A stretch of DNA of 64,000 nucleotides, from assembly GCA_934668765.1 (NCBI GenBank), contig CAKUOH010000001.1, forward strand, positions 131,961-195,960, written 5' to 3'. The DNA comes from an uncultured Helicobacteraceae bacterium. GTDB lineage: Bacteria; Campylobacterota; Campylobacteria; Campylobacterales; Helicobacteraceae. Each line of letters opens with the position of its first letter. Positions within the stretch are counted from its first letter, which is position 1. A program made the position numbers and the translations under genes. The notes under the pieces are model-generated. The model ran no database searches, had not been told where the DNA came from, and saw only the letters and a list, made by a program, of their open reading frames with translations. Of this stretch, positions 18,373 through 26,837 are shown one piece after another.

Positions 18373-19644
18373 TTACTCTTTAAACAATGCCTTAAACATT
18401 TCCTCTTTTTGCTCTTTTGTGAGTTGCTCATCTTGCGCGGATTCGTTTGCATTTTGCGTTGCATTTGCTAAATCCAAAGCACTCGAATCTAGCTTTGGCA
18501 GATTTTCTGCGCCTATGTCATTTATGATTAGCTCTAATCCCAAAAGCATTGACGCTAGGCGGATATTTACGCCGTCTTTGCCGATGACTTTTGGCTTTTG
18601 TTCGCTGTGGATTGTGATAGTGGCTTTTTCGCCCTCAATTTTCACGCTTTTGATTTTGGCTGGGCTTAACGCATTTGCGACAAAAGCTTCTGCCACAGGC
18701 GAATACTCGATACAATCGATATTTTCGCCACATATCTTTTTGCTTACGGCGTTGATTCGCACACCTTTTACGCCCACAGTCGCGCCCACTGCATCGACTC
18801 GGGGCGTATTGCTCTGCACGGCGACTTTGGCACGGACACCGGGGATTCTAGCGCATTTTATTATGCTAACCTCGCCATCGGCAATCTCTGGCACTTCAAG
18901 GCGCAATAGTTCTTCTAAAAACTTCGGTGTAGTGCGACTTAACTCGATTTGAATCCCATATTTTTTGTCAAAATAAATATTTTTCAAAATGCAGGATATA
19001 TTTTCCCCAACCGCGAATTTCTCGCCTTTTATGCGATTTTTGCGTGGGAGTTTAGCGCGTGTAGCGTCAATCTCTACGATACTATCCTCGCTTCTCTTAT
19101 CCACAAAAATTACCATTCCATTCACAATCTTGCCTATGTGGCTTTTTAGTTGCTCATAGATTTGATTTTCAAGGCTTTTTTCCATCAATGCTTCAAAGTC
19201 TTTTAATAAAGTGCTTGTGATATTGCGGTTTATATCAATCTCGCTTAAATTGATTTCAAGCAAAATCTCATCGCCAATATGCAGCGAATCGCCATCGATA
19301 TTTGGCATTTTTAGCGCGTCATTTAGGCGAATCTCTTTTTCGCTATCGAAAAATTCTACATTAGATTCGCTTTTAGATTCGCCAAAATCTGCGCTAGATT
19401 CGCTTGAATCTAAACTTGATTCCTCCAAAATACGCTCTTTCTTATCCGAATCTACTATTTTTAGCTTATAAAAAAGCTTTATGGTTTTGTCTTTTTTATC
19501 AAAGTCAATGACATAGTTTTTTTCCGCGCCAAGCGTATTTTTTGCTAGTTTTAAAATCTCGCCCTCGACTATATTTTGCACCGATTCAAGCTGCAAACCT
19601 TTCTCATAAGCGATGATTTCCATAACATCTAAAATCTTATCCAA
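18373..19644 (-). CDS. nusA: Transcription termination/antitermination factor NusA
   Basis: A 423-residue RNA polymerase-binding factor. Order: N-terminal polymerase-binding domain (about 1-150), S1 domain (about 155-225, HIGKIVNGMVIFVDKRSED), and tandem KH domains (about 235-370, including PGVRAKVAVQSN and KPKVIGKDGVNIRLASMLLG). A short acidic tail ends with Q-K-E-E-M-F-K-A-L-F. The N-terminal domain carries an in-frame Ser/Glu/Asp-rich insertion (about 75-105) encoded by AGATTCG-type words. It is convergent with flhB, with 22 bases between the stops. Confidence 0.94.
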   Translation of the reverse strand: MDKILDVMEIIAYEKGLQLESVQNIVEGEILKLAKNTLGAEKNYVIDFDKKDKTIKLFYKLKIVDSDKKERILEESSLDSSESSADFGESKSESNVEFFDSEKEIRLNDALKMPNIDGDSLHIGDEILLEINLSEIDINRNITSTLLKDFEALMEKSLENQIYEQLKSHIGKIVNGMVIFVDKRSEDSIVEIDATRAKLPRKNRIKGEKFAVGENISCILKNIYFDKKYGIQIELSRTTPKFLEELLRLEVPEIADGEVSIIKCARIPGVRAKVAVQSNTPRVDAVGATVGVKGVRINAVSKKICGENIDCIEYSPVAEAFVANALSPAKIKSVKIEGEKATITIHSEQKPKVIGKDGVNIRLASMLLGLELIINDIGAENLPKLDSSALDLANATQNANESAQDEQLTKEQKEEMFKALFKE

Positions 19645-19711
19645 ATGATTATCCTTAAATTTAAAGTCGCAAATTATAACAAAATTGCGCTAATTTTTAA
19701 GGGTAATTTGC

Positions 19712-19717
19712 TACAAT
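19712..19717 (+). promoter_or_regulatory. -10 box for the HP0268-like gene and miaB
   Basis: TACAAT preceded by TTTGC, 39 bases before the ATG at 19756. Confidence 0.5.
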
Positions 19718-19755
19718 CCGCATTTAAAATTTTTCACATTTTTAAGGACGCAAAT

Positions 19756-19998
19756 ATGGAATTTAAACTCGCAAAGCCCGAGCTAAATAGCAAGGCAAAG
19801 AGCATTTCGCTTGATGAAATCATCAAAGTAGCAGAGCAAAATGGTAGTGCGACATTTTATTTAGATAGCGAAAATAACGCTAAAGACATTCAAAAACTCC
19901 GTGCCACTTTGGAGAAAGCAAATAAATCCGTGCAATTAAATGAGCTAAAATACGGGCTAGATAGCTATCTATATGAGATTCACATCATAAATTATTGA
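19756..19998 (+). CDS. HP0268-like small nuclease-fold protein
   Basis: An 80-residue protein beginning MEFKLAKPELNSKAKSISL and ending Y-L-Y-E-I-H-I-I-N-Y. Its length, pattern and position directly upstream of miaB match H. pylori HP0268, which I recall as a Smr-like protein with nicking endonuclease or ribonuclease activity in vitro. A longer frame opens at 19645, but the ATG at 19756 has the AAGGACG binding site and gives the family length. Seven bases separate it from miaB. Its role in the cell is not established. Confidence 0.8.
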   Translation: MEFKLAKPELNSKAKSISLDEIIKVAEQNGSATFYLDSENNAKDIQKLRATLEKANKSVQLNELKYGLDSYLYEIHIINY

Positions 19999-20005
19999 TA
20001 ATATT

Positions 20006-21316
20006 TTGCAAAAAAAACTCTTTATTAAAACCTTTGGTTGCGCGATGAATGAGCGCGATTCAGCACATATCATCGCAGAGCTTGGCGCAAAAGAAAATTA
20101 CATTCTCACAGATGAGCCAAAAGATGCGGATTTGATTTTGATAAACACCTGCTCCGTGCGAGAAAAGCCCGAACGCAAACTTTTTAGCGAAATAGGCATT
20201 TTTACTAGAATCAAAAAAAAAGGTGCAAAGCTAGGAATCTGCGGTTGCACTGCAAGTGCGATGGGCGAAGCTATTATCAAAAAAGCACCTAGCGTGGATT
20301 TCGTGCTTGGAGCGCGCAATGTCTCCAAAATCACGCAGATTTTAAATGTCCCAAAAGCCGTTGAAGTCGCTACAAATTATGATGAGAGCAATTATGAATT
20401 TGCGCTTGGCGGGAGCGAATCGGGCATTCATAAATTTCGTGCGCTGATAAATATTTCAATTGGTTGCGATAAAAAATGTAGCTATTGTATCGTCCCGCAT
20501 ACGCGTGGCAAAGAGATTTCAATCCCTCTTGATATGATTATAAATGAAGTGCGATTTCGCACTAGTAAGGGCGCAAAAGAGATTATTTTGCTAGGGCAGA
20601 ATGTCAATAATTATGGCGCGAGATTTTCATCTCCGCATAGGCGCGTGAATTTTACCGAGCTTTTGCGCGAAGTAAGCAAGGTAAATGGCGTGGAGCGCAT
20701 TAGATTTGTCTCTCCGCACCCACTGCACTGCGATGATGAGTTTATCGCAGAATTTGCAAAAAATCCAAAGATTGCCAAATATATTCACTTGCCCTTGCAA
20801 AGTGGCTCTAGCAAGGTTTTGCGCGATATGAAGCGCGGTTACACAAAAGAGTGGTTTTTAAATCGCATAGAGCGATTCCGCGCACTTGCCCCAAATGTCG
20901 GCATTGGCACGGATATAATCGTGGCATTTCCCACAGAAGGCGAATCGGATTTCGATGAAACGCTTGAAGTGGTGGAGATTGCGCAATTTGATACGATGTA
21001 TAGCTTTATTTACTCACCACGAGAAAATACAAGCGCGTTTGACTTGCCAGAAATCCCAAAAAGCGTGGCGAATGAGCGATTGAAGCGATTGCAAAATTTA
21101 CATAAAAGCATTTTGGCACAAAAAGCAAAGCGTGAAATAGGGCAGATTCATAGCGTGATGATTGAAAATCATAATGACAAGCGCGAATTTGAAGGGCGCA
21201 GTGATAATGGTAAATTAGTGCATATAGCAAGTAGCAATCCGCTTGAAATAGGCAAAATCTATAACACAAAAATCACACACGCAAAAAACGGCGCATTATT
21301 TGGAGAAGTGGTTTAG
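20006..21316 (+). CDS. miaB: tRNA-2-methylthio-N6-dimethylallyladenosine synthase MiaB
   Basis: A 436-residue radical SAM methylthiotransferase that acts on A37 of tRNAs. The N-terminal MTTase domain starts KKLFIKTFGCAMNERDS with cluster cysteines also in NTCSVREKPERK and GICGCTAS. The radical SAM cysteines are in G-C-D-K-K-C-S-Y-C (about 153-161), followed by IVPHTRGKE. A C-terminal TRAM domain is present. The start is TTG at 20006, seven bases after the upstream stop. A run of nine A at 20213-20221 lies in the gene. Close to H. pylori HP0269 in sequence as recalled. No repeat insertion, in contrast to its paralogue rimO. Confidence 0.96.
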   Translation: MQKKLFIKTFGCAMNERDSAHIIAELGAKENYILTDEPKDADLILINTCSVREKPERKLFSEIGIFTRIKKKGAKLGICGCTASAMGEAIIKKAPSVDFVLGARNVSKITQILNVPKAVEVATNYDESNYEFALGGSESGIHKFRALINISIGCDKKCSYCIVPHTRGKEISIPLDMIINEVRFRTSKGAKEIILLGQNVNNYGARFSSPHRRVNFTELLREVSKVNGVERIRFVSPHPLHCDDEFIAEFAKNPKIAKYIHLPLQSGSSKVLRDMKRGYTKEWFLNRIERFRALAPNVGIGTDIIVAFPTEGESDFDETLEVVEIAQFDTMYSFIYSPRENTSAFDLPEIPKSVANERLKRLQNLHKSILAQKAKREIGQIHSVMIENHNDKREFEGRSDNGKLVHIASSNPLEIGKIYNTKITHAKNGALFGEVV

Positions 21317-21348
21317 GCGCGATTGGTGCGCGTATTGGCTAAATAAAC

Positions 21349-21375
21349 TGCACTTCGCTTGTTTTGCGGGATTTG
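21349..21375 (+). repeat. Family E repeat
   Basis: AAACTGCACTTCGCTTGTTT followed by TGCG. Related copies: 49493-49515 and, reversed, 55247-55270. The longer family D element at 24120 looks like this unit with about 20 bases inserted in its middle. Confidence 0.5.
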
Positions 21376-21428
21376 GCACTAGATTTGTGTGCTAAAACTC
21401 CCCCTCTTGCAATGCGCTCTACTTTTTA

Positions 21429-21472
21429 TTCCCCATCCCTTGCGGATGGGGTTAGGGGGGGTGGGTAAATCC
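21429..21472 (+). repeat. Family A repeat between miaB and a lipoprotein gene
   Basis: Core CCCATCCCTTGCGGATGGGG followed by TTAGGGGGGGTGGGTAAAT. The core arms CCCATCC/GGATGGGG show compensated changes relative to CCCTCC/GGAGGG copies. Confidence 0.75.
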
Positions 21473-21540
21473 AAAAATTCCACCATTGCGCGATTTGATT
21501 TTTAAAGTAGCACTTGATTCCATATACAAAAAACATTTCA

Positions 21541-21576
21541 TTTAAGCCAAATTTAATTTAGGGGGGGGGGTAAAAT
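21541..21576 (+). promoter_or_regulatory. Poly-G promoter of the lipoprotein gene
   Basis: Ten G (21561-21570) directly abut a -10 box TAAAAT (21571-21576), preceded by TTTAATTTA. Changes in tract length would alter the upstream spacing and so expression. The same layout recurs at 63911-63939. Confidence 0.65.
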
Positions 21577-21612
21577 ACATTTTTGTAAATTTTAAATCAT
21601 AAGGACATACAA

Positions 21613-21963
21613 ATGAAAAATATCATCAAAGTCTCGTTATTTGCGCTAATTTTGGTAGGTTGTTCGCAACCGTTAGCACATTATTCGATTGCTAGCACTA
21701 ATAATATGTCGATTCGTGGTGCAGAGACAGGGGATTATTTTGAGGGCGAAAGCTGCGTGTGGAGCATTTTTGGCATTCCCACAGGCAGTATGCAGTTTCG
21801 CGAAAGCGATGCGCTTGCAAAGGCACTGCAAGAAGCGCACAAAGCTGGGCATAAAGCAGATGCGTTAAGCAATGTAACCATAGAATCTACAAGCTGGACG
21901 GCATTGCTTTTTGGCAAATCGTGCATTGTGGCTAAAGGACAGGCGACAAGCGTGCCAAAGTAA
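21613..21963 (+). CDS. Small outer-envelope lipoprotein, TRL-like
   Basis: A 116-residue lipoprotein: signal MKNIIKVSLFALILVGC with lipobox L-V-G-C at 14-17. The mature part, with A-L-A-K-A-L-Q-E-A and I-E-S-T-S-W-T-A-L-L-F-G-K-S-C-I-V, resembles TRL-like proteins. Ribosome binding site AAGGACA. Its promoter contains a poly-G tract, so the amount made probably varies between cells. Function unknown. Confidence 0.75.
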   Translation: MKNIIKVSLFALILVGCSQPLAHYSIASTNNMSIRGAETGDYFEGESCVWSIFGIPTGSMQFRESDALAKALQEAHKAGHKADALSNVTIESTSWTALLFGKSCIVAKGQATSVPK

Positions 21964-22141
21964 AATCAAATATTTGAGCAAATTATAGGATTTTAGATTT
22001 GCGTTTTTAGGTGAATCTTGCGAATCTTTTGGATTAGATTCGCGCTAATCTTTGGATGCTTTGCTTTTTTACAAAAGCTCAGTATGACGGAAATTTTGGA
22101 TTGCCACGATTTTGCTAACGCAAAATCTCACAATAAAATCT
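21964..22141. repeat. Intergenic gap with family B repeat
   Basis: The convergent gap contains a family B unit at 22098-22134 (GGATTGCCACGATTTTGC then AACGCAAAATCTC). The inner arms GATTTTGC/GCAAAATC pair; the outer right end is degraded. Confidence 0.6.
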
Positions 22142-22690
22142 TTACTTCTTATAATCCTCAATAGATACAATCACGCCGTTTGTGAGATTTTTAAAATAGA
22201 TGCGCTTTTTGCTTCGCTCATAGTAGATTTTTTCGCCCCCATAGCTAAACTCTTGAATCACCGCGCCATTTGCTTCTAATCTCTTGCCCTGCCCATCAAA
22301 AATATCGCGCCGCTGGAAAATATCGCTAAAAAGTTCGCCATAGCTCACATCGCCAAAAAAGCTCCGTGCAGCAGGCCATTTTGGCGCACAATCATTGCGC
22401 TTTTGTAAATCTATATAGCAAATTTCACTTTTTGTAACCACAAAGCTACCTAAATATTTGCCTAATTTAAAGACATTTAGCTCGATTCGCGCATTGTTTG
22501 AATCGCTCTCACTTATAACTAGCGTCCCAAAGTCATAGAATCTAATATTTTTGCTTTTGATTAGAATTAGTTTTAGCTCATCATCGCTAATCTTTTGTGG
22601 CTGTGGCGGGGGTGTGGGTTTTGTCGCACACGCGCTAAATATAAGCGCGAATGCAAGAGTTATTAGCGTAAAAAGGCGCATTTTAGCCAT
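22142..22690 (-). CDS. Lipoprotein, operon partner of the LPP20-type lipoprotein
   Basis: A 182-residue lipoprotein. The signal ends in L-I-F-S-A-C (Cys near 21), followed by ATKPTPPPQPQK. The mature part is mixed alpha/beta with an invariant-looking FYDFGTLVISES and two later cysteines (about 93 and 102). The start codon overlaps the end of the upstream LPP20-domain gene by eight bases, so the two products are made together. In H. pylori small lipoproteins are encoded beside lpp20; whether this is the same partner cannot be settled here. Confidence 0.7.
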   Translation of the reverse strand: MAKMRLFTLITLAFALIFSACATKPTPPPQPQKISDDELKLILIKSKNIRFYDFGTLVISESDSNNARIELNVFKLGKYLGSFVVTKSEICYIDLQKRNDCAPKWPAARSFFGDVSYGELFSDIFQRRDIFDGQGKRLEANGAVIQEFSYGGEKIYYERSKKRIYFKNLTNGVIVSIEDYKK

Positions 22691-23861
22691 TTGTAGCTAG
22701 GATACGATTCCAAGTTTTGCTATCTAATTTAAGCTCCATAGTTACTTGGCAAAGCCCATCTTTGTAAATCGTCTCTACAATGTCGGCATTTTTGATAAGT
22801 GCTTCGACTTGCGCTTTTACCACAGAGTTGCTTAACACCATATCTTTCACGGTATCTTTACCATTGATTTTAATCCCATACATTTTCTCGCCAATCTGCC
22901 TATATGCGTCAATAATCGCCGCTCGTTTCGCCAAAGCAAGGGCTTGTGAAGGCGAAATCGTGCTTTCAGGTGCGACACCCATTCCCACCGCGCTTAATTC
23001 GATAACATTTTCGCTCTCCAAAAGGGGCGAATTTGGAATGATATTTGGCACTTTTGGCTCTTGCTTTTGCATTTGTGGTTGCTCTGCTAGTGGTGGCATA
23101 GTGGGAGCTTTTGGCTGCTCTGGCACTTGATGGCAAGGCTCATAAAGGCACGCACCATTTGGAGTTGGCTGATTTCCTTGTGGATTCACAGGATTCACAG
23201 GATTCGCGGGATTCATAGGATATGGATACGCATTTTGATTTGCGCCATAATCGTTTGCGATATTAGGATTTGGAATCGGCGCAGGTGGAATCAAACCATT
23301 TGTAGGGCTTGGATATTGCCCATTTTGTGGCATTTGCCCATATTGATTTGGAAGCTGTCCATTTGGTAGTTGTCCATTTGGTAGTGGCGCATTTGGATAT
23401 GGCTGATTACCTGCGATTTGTGAATCTTGCGGTGCAGGAAGCACTTGCTCATAAGGCACGACTTCGCTTGGCGCAATGTAGCTTGGCACATACTCTTGCG
23501 TGTAATCGCTCGTAGTTTCCTCGTAAGTTTCGTAGTTGCCATTGCCATTTTGTGCCGTGCTGTTTTGTGCAATGCTGTTGCCATTTTGTTGCTGCATATT
23601 AGGCTGATTAGTTGGCATAGGCAGATTCGCTTCGCCCACATTTAACCTATCAATATTCATCACGCGTCCGTCATTGTCATTCAAAAGATTCGGACTATAC
23701 GGCTGATTTAGCGGCGGATAGACAGGTGCTTGCATCGGCGAATAATTCGCAGATGGCGGAATCATACCTGATTCGTCTAACTCATCTTCACTCATTGTCG
23801 CGCAACCCGTGAAAACTAACAACATAAATCCACTAATAACCCATAAGATTTGAGATTTCAT
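22683..23861 (-). CDS. LPP20/FlgP-like lipoprotein with long Pro/Asn/Gln-rich linker
   Basis: A 392-residue lipoprotein. The signal ends in V-F-T-G-C (Cys near 19). Residues about 30-275 are low complexity, rich in Pro, Asn, Gln, Gly and Tyr (repeats such as NGQLPNGQLPN). The C-terminal 115 residues (VIELSAVGMGVAP...ALALAKRAAIIDAYRQIGEKMYG...) are an LPP20/FlgP-type domain. Family members are surface lipoproteins or, as FlgP, build a disc at the flagellar motor. The linker could span the periplasm or extend outside. Paired with the 182-residue lipoprotein gene. Confidence 0.8.
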   Translation of the reverse strand: MKSQILWVISGFMLLVFTGCATMSEDELDESGMIPPSANYSPMQAPVYPPLNQPYSPNLLNDNDGRVMNIDRLNVGEANLPMPTNQPNMQQQNGNSIAQNSTAQNGNGNYETYEETTSDYTQEYVPSYIAPSEVVPYEQVLPAPQDSQIAGNQPYPNAPLPNGQLPNGQLPNQYGQMPQNGQYPSPTNGLIPPAPIPNPNIANDYGANQNAYPYPMNPANPVNPVNPQGNQPTPNGACLYEPCHQVPEQPKAPTMPPLAEQPQMQKQEPKVPNIIPNSPLLESENVIELSAVGMGVAPESTISPSQALALAKRAAIIDAYRQIGEKMYGIKINGKDTVKDMVLSNSVVKAQVEALIKNADIVETIYKDGLCQVTMELKLDSKTWNRILATNG

Positions 23862-23956
23862 TTCCTTAACCTTTTTGTTGAATTTTGCATTCGTAAAGCA
23901 AAAAGTATTCCAAGTAAAATTATGAAAAATTTAAGGAAAAATAAATTAGTATTTCA

Positions 23957-24068
23957 CTCGCCTCTTTTTAGACCTATGCAATGTGGATTTTAGGCAATGC
24001 TTCAGGGTGGGAACACAGCAGAGCACTTAAAATTCGTATGTGTCATAGCCATCTGAAAAGGGGTTTTT
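23957..24068 (+). ncRNA. ffs: 4.5S signal recognition particle RNA
   Basis: The conserved SRP core is visible as CAGGGTGGGAACACAGCAG (24003-24021), with its GGAA loop and flanking bulge. The arms fold outwards in register: TGCT/AGCA, GGATTTTAGG (23983-23992) with CTTAAAATTC (24026-24035), CTATG/CATAG, and CCTCTTTTTAGA (23961-23972) with TCTGAAAAGGGG (24052-24063). This gives one long hairpin of about 105 bases, the small bacterial SRP form that binds Ffh. A TTTTT follows the closing stem. Ends are approximate. Confidence 0.92.
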
Positions 24069-24119
24069 AGCTTCGATTTTTATACTTTCTGTGTTTTCAA
24101 TTTGTTCTAGGATATACAA

Positions 24120-24235
24120 TTTGCGCCGTTTTCACACAAAACTGCACTCAATAGACCACAAGTCTTATTTCGCTTGTTTTGCGTAAAAACGGCGCAAAGC
24201 CACACCGCTATTACTTCGATTGTTTGTTTCAAACC
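24120..24235 (-). repeat. Family D long hairpin repeat
   Basis: Perfect 13-bp arms TTTGCGCCGTTTT (24120-24132) and AAAACGGCGCAAA (24186-24198), with further pairing inside, plus a tail to about 24235. The reverse complement closely matches 33836-33978, where the element is interrupted by a family C unit. It lies between ffs and the NlpC/P60 gene. Confidence 0.75.
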
Positions 24236-24278
24236 CATTGTTTTTTATTAAAATTATGTAATTCACAAAAATAATTCC

Positions 24279-25640
24279 CTACCGCACGATATTTATTGCT
24301 TCGATTCTATCTAATAGCGTTTGCTTTGAATCTTCGTCATCTTTCACAATATTTTTGCTATCAAAATCGATTTTTGGCGTGAGCGTGGTAATAGAGACGC
24401 TTGAAAAAATCTCCACTTCGCCCTTCCCGCTAATGCCCCACACTTGATGCGCTACAATCGGCTTTCCCGCAATCTCCCCAATATAAAGCATAATATGCCC
24501 TTTTAGCCAAATAATCGTGCGAAATGGCTTTGCTTGCGCCAAAATGGTTGCGATTTTTTCTGCATTATCTTTTGGTAACTCCACATACAAACTGCCCTGT
24601 GCCATTTTGCCATACTCCACCTGCGCTTTGGAGTTTCTAGGAAGCCATACGCCGACATTTGCAAAAATATCTCTTACAAAGCTAGAACAATCGCGATTTT
24701 CATACGCTCCGCCCCAGCCATAGTTTTCCACGCCCACACGCTCAATCATTTGCGCGATATTTGCTTCATTAAAAGGCAAAGGAAATGGCGCAAATTGCTT
24801 TTTGTCAAAATCTATGCGAATTTTTATCGCATCTCCGTTTATATCGCGCTTATAGGCGATGATTTTAGATTCGCCCTTTTTAGATTCGCGTAAAAAGAGC
24901 ATTCCCACACGCGCATTTTGCACAAATGCTCCATTATGATAAAGCGGGATTTTATCACTCAAAGGCAACACAAACTCCCCGCCTTTCATCTCACGCACTT
25001 GCTTTTCATTCATAAACGCCACTTCATCAGCCTTTACCCAGCCAGAGACAAACGAGCTTTGCACCAAAAGCCATTCTTTGCTTTTATCGCTATGAAGCAC
25101 AATCACAGGCGTGTATGCGAAAATCAGCGAATTTTGCCACCTATCGAATGGATAGCCATCAATCTTGCTAAACCTAGGCTTTATTGTCGGCAGGGCGCGG
25201 ATATTTGCGGTTTTTACCATAAGTGCCTTTTTTTGCATACTAGGATATGAATCTATGTCCATAGATTTCACTATTCCATCAAAAAACTGCGCATTTATGG
25301 GCTTTTTGCTCTCATCAAAGCCACTTTTATCATAAATCGCCCAAAACATATCATTTTTCTTTGGGGCGCGAAATTTATCGCTCCATACGCTAAAATGTCG
25401 TTTTAAATATTGCTTTTTTAGCGCTTTTGATTCGATAGATTCGGCGCGTTTGGTATTTAAATCACTTGAATCTAAATTAGATTCGGCTACATTTGCACCC
25501 AAATCTATTTCATCGCTTGAATCTATCAAATAAAATGTGCTATTTTGCGGAAGATTCGCCTTATAATTTAGCAAATCCACGCGCCCTGCGCAACCACAAA
25601 AGATAAAAATCGCAAAAAACACAATCACTACGAATCGCAT
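24279..25640 (-). CDS. SH3/NlpC-P60 peptidoglycan hydrolase lipoprotein
   Basis: A 453-residue lipoprotein cysteine peptidase. The ATG at 25640 is chosen because it begins a proper signal (MRFVVIVFFAIFIFCGC, lipobox F-C-G-C); a longer upstream frame has no signal. Ser/Asp-rich linker near 30-70, two SH3-like domains (about 130-290), then an NlpC/P60 domain with the catalytic Cys in NRDCSSFVRD and His in KGHIMLYIG, plus A-H-Q-V-W-G. Such enzymes cut stem peptides between D-Glu and the diamino acid and are recalled in H. pylori (HP0087-like). Probably shapes or remodels the wall. Single gene. Confidence 0.88.
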   Translation of the reverse strand: MRFVVIVFFAIFIFCGCAGRVDLLNYKANLPQNSTFYLIDSSDEIDLGANVAESNLDSSDLNTKRAESIESKALKKQYLKRHFSVWSDKFRAPKKNDMFWAIYDKSGFDESKKPINAQFFDGIVKSMDIDSYPSMQKKALMVKTANIRALPTIKPRFSKIDGYPFDRWQNSLIFAYTPVIVLHSDKSKEWLLVQSSFVSGWVKADEVAFMNEKQVREMKGGEFVLPLSDKIPLYHNGAFVQNARVGMLFLRESKKGESKIIAYKRDINGDAIKIRIDFDKKQFAPFPLPFNEANIAQMIERVGVENYGWGGAYENRDCSSFVRDIFANVGVWLPRNSKAQVEYGKMAQGSLYVELPKDNAEKIATILAQAKPFRTIIWLKGHIMLYIGEIAGKPIVAHQVWGISGKGEVEIFSSVSITTLTPKIDFDSKNIVKDDEDSKQTLLDRIEAINIVR

Positions 25641-25661
25641 AAAAATACTCCAAATTTTCAC

Positions 25662-25667
25662 TATAAT
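25662..25667 (+). promoter_or_regulatory. -10 box of the metallophosphoesterase gene
   Basis: TATAAT, 49 bases before the ATG at 25716; ribosome binding site AAGGGGA. Confidence 0.45.
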
Positions 25668-25715
25668 TTCAAAATTTGGAATTGTAACAAAATTTGAACG
25701 AACACAAGGGGATTT

Positions 25716-26819
25716 ATGATTCGATTTGCAATTATTGTGTTTTGCTTTTTTCTCGCATTTCATTTAGTCGCCTACTACGCGCTAATTCGCGCAATGTTTA
25801 AGGATGCAAAAGGCAAGATTATCGCTGGGATTTGTGTAGTGGTGCATTTCCTTATCACAGCGGGATTTGCGGCTGCATTGCTTATTTTTCGCGCCGATAT
25901 TCCGCACTTTTTATACGCCACGCTTTCTACAACCGCGCTAAATGCGGTGCTATTTTTTACATTTGGGATTATAAATATCGTTTTTTTGATTGCATTTCGG
26001 CGCAAGATTCAAATGCGAATCATCGCTTCACGCGCCCTTTTTGGTGTAAGTGTGCTTTGCATAATTTTTGCGATTTTTAATGCAGTAAGAATGCCAAATC
26101 TAACGCAAACTACGATTTATCTGCCAAATTTACCGCACGAATCGACAATCCTAATGATGAGCGATTTGCATTTATCGCGCCTTATTTCTACGAAAAAAGT
26201 GGAGAAAATTATTGACTTGGCAAACGCGCAAAATGCCGAAGTTATTGTGCTTGTAGGCGATATAATTGATTCGCGTCCTAAAATTATGAGCGATTTTCTG
26301 CCTATTTTAGCGAAACTTTATGCCAAAAACGGCGTGTATTTCGCGCTTGGCAATCACGAGTTTATCTTTGATGCACACAAAAGCATTGAGACAATAAAAA
26401 GCCTAAAAAATATCACGCCACTTGTAAATCAAAGCACGATTATTGATGCAAACTACAATCTTATCGGTATTAGTGACATAAGTGGGATTCGCTTTGGTGG
26501 CGATATTGTGCCAGATTTAGATAGCGCGTTGCAAGGCACGGACGCGAAGTTGCCAAAGATTTTGCTATCTCACCAGCCAAATATTATAAAGCATATTGAT
26601 GCAAGGCGCGTGGATTTGATTTTGAGCGGACACACGCACGGTGGGCAGATTTTCCCATTTAGTATTGGCGCGTATTTTGGCAATCCATTTCTTTATGGGC
26701 TAAAAAATATGGGTGGTTTTCAGCTCTATATTTCGCAGGGTGCGCATTTGGCGGTAACATTCGGGCGATTTTTATCTCGTGCTGAAATCAATCTTATCAC
26801 ACTAAAAAATGCTATATAA
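25716..26819 (+). CDS. Membrane metallophosphoesterase (YkuE/YaeI-like)
   Basis: A 367-residue protein with an N-terminal membrane bundle of about four helices (residues 1-125) and a calcineurin-like phosphoesterase domain. Metal-binding motifs are in order: M-S-D-L-H, V-G-D-I-I-D, G-N-H-E, and H-T-H-G-G-Q near 305. Family members hydrolyse phosphoester or pyrophosphate bonds, some in UDP-diacylglucosamine-type lipids; the substrate here is unknown. Followed after 18 bases by a secreted SIMPL-like protein, so probably co-transcribed. Confidence 0.88.
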   Translation: MIRFAIIVFCFFLAFHLVAYYALIRAMFKDAKGKIIAGICVVVHFLITAGFAAALLIFRADIPHFLYATLSTTALNAVLFFTFGIINIVFLIAFRRKIQMRIIASRALFGVSVLCIIFAIFNAVRMPNLTQTTIYLPNLPHESTILMMSDLHLSRLISTKKVEKIIDLANAQNAEVIVLVGDIIDSRPKIMSDFLPILAKLYAKNGVYFALGNHEFIFDAHKSIETIKSLKNITPLVNQSTIIDANYNLIGISDISGIRFGGDIVPDLDSALQGTDAKLPKILLSHQPNIIKHIDARRVDLILSGHTHGGQIFPFSIGAYFGNPFLYGLKNMGGFQLYISQGAHLAVTFGRFLSRAEINLITLKNAI

Positions 26820-26837
26820 TTTTAACGGAGGCAAAAA

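Noticed and set aside
19645..19998. 117-residue version of the HP0268-like protein
   Set aside because: The upstream part covers the promoter; the 80-residue form has the binding site and the family length.
23127..23645. Several His/Leu/Arg-rich frames opposite the LPP20-type gene
   Set aside because: They are antisense shadows of the Pro/Asn/Gln-rich linker repeats.
24279..25763. 494-residue version of the NlpC/P60 protein
   Set aside because: The extra N-terminus is basic and Cys/Asn-rich and would bury the lipoprotein signal that begins at 25640.
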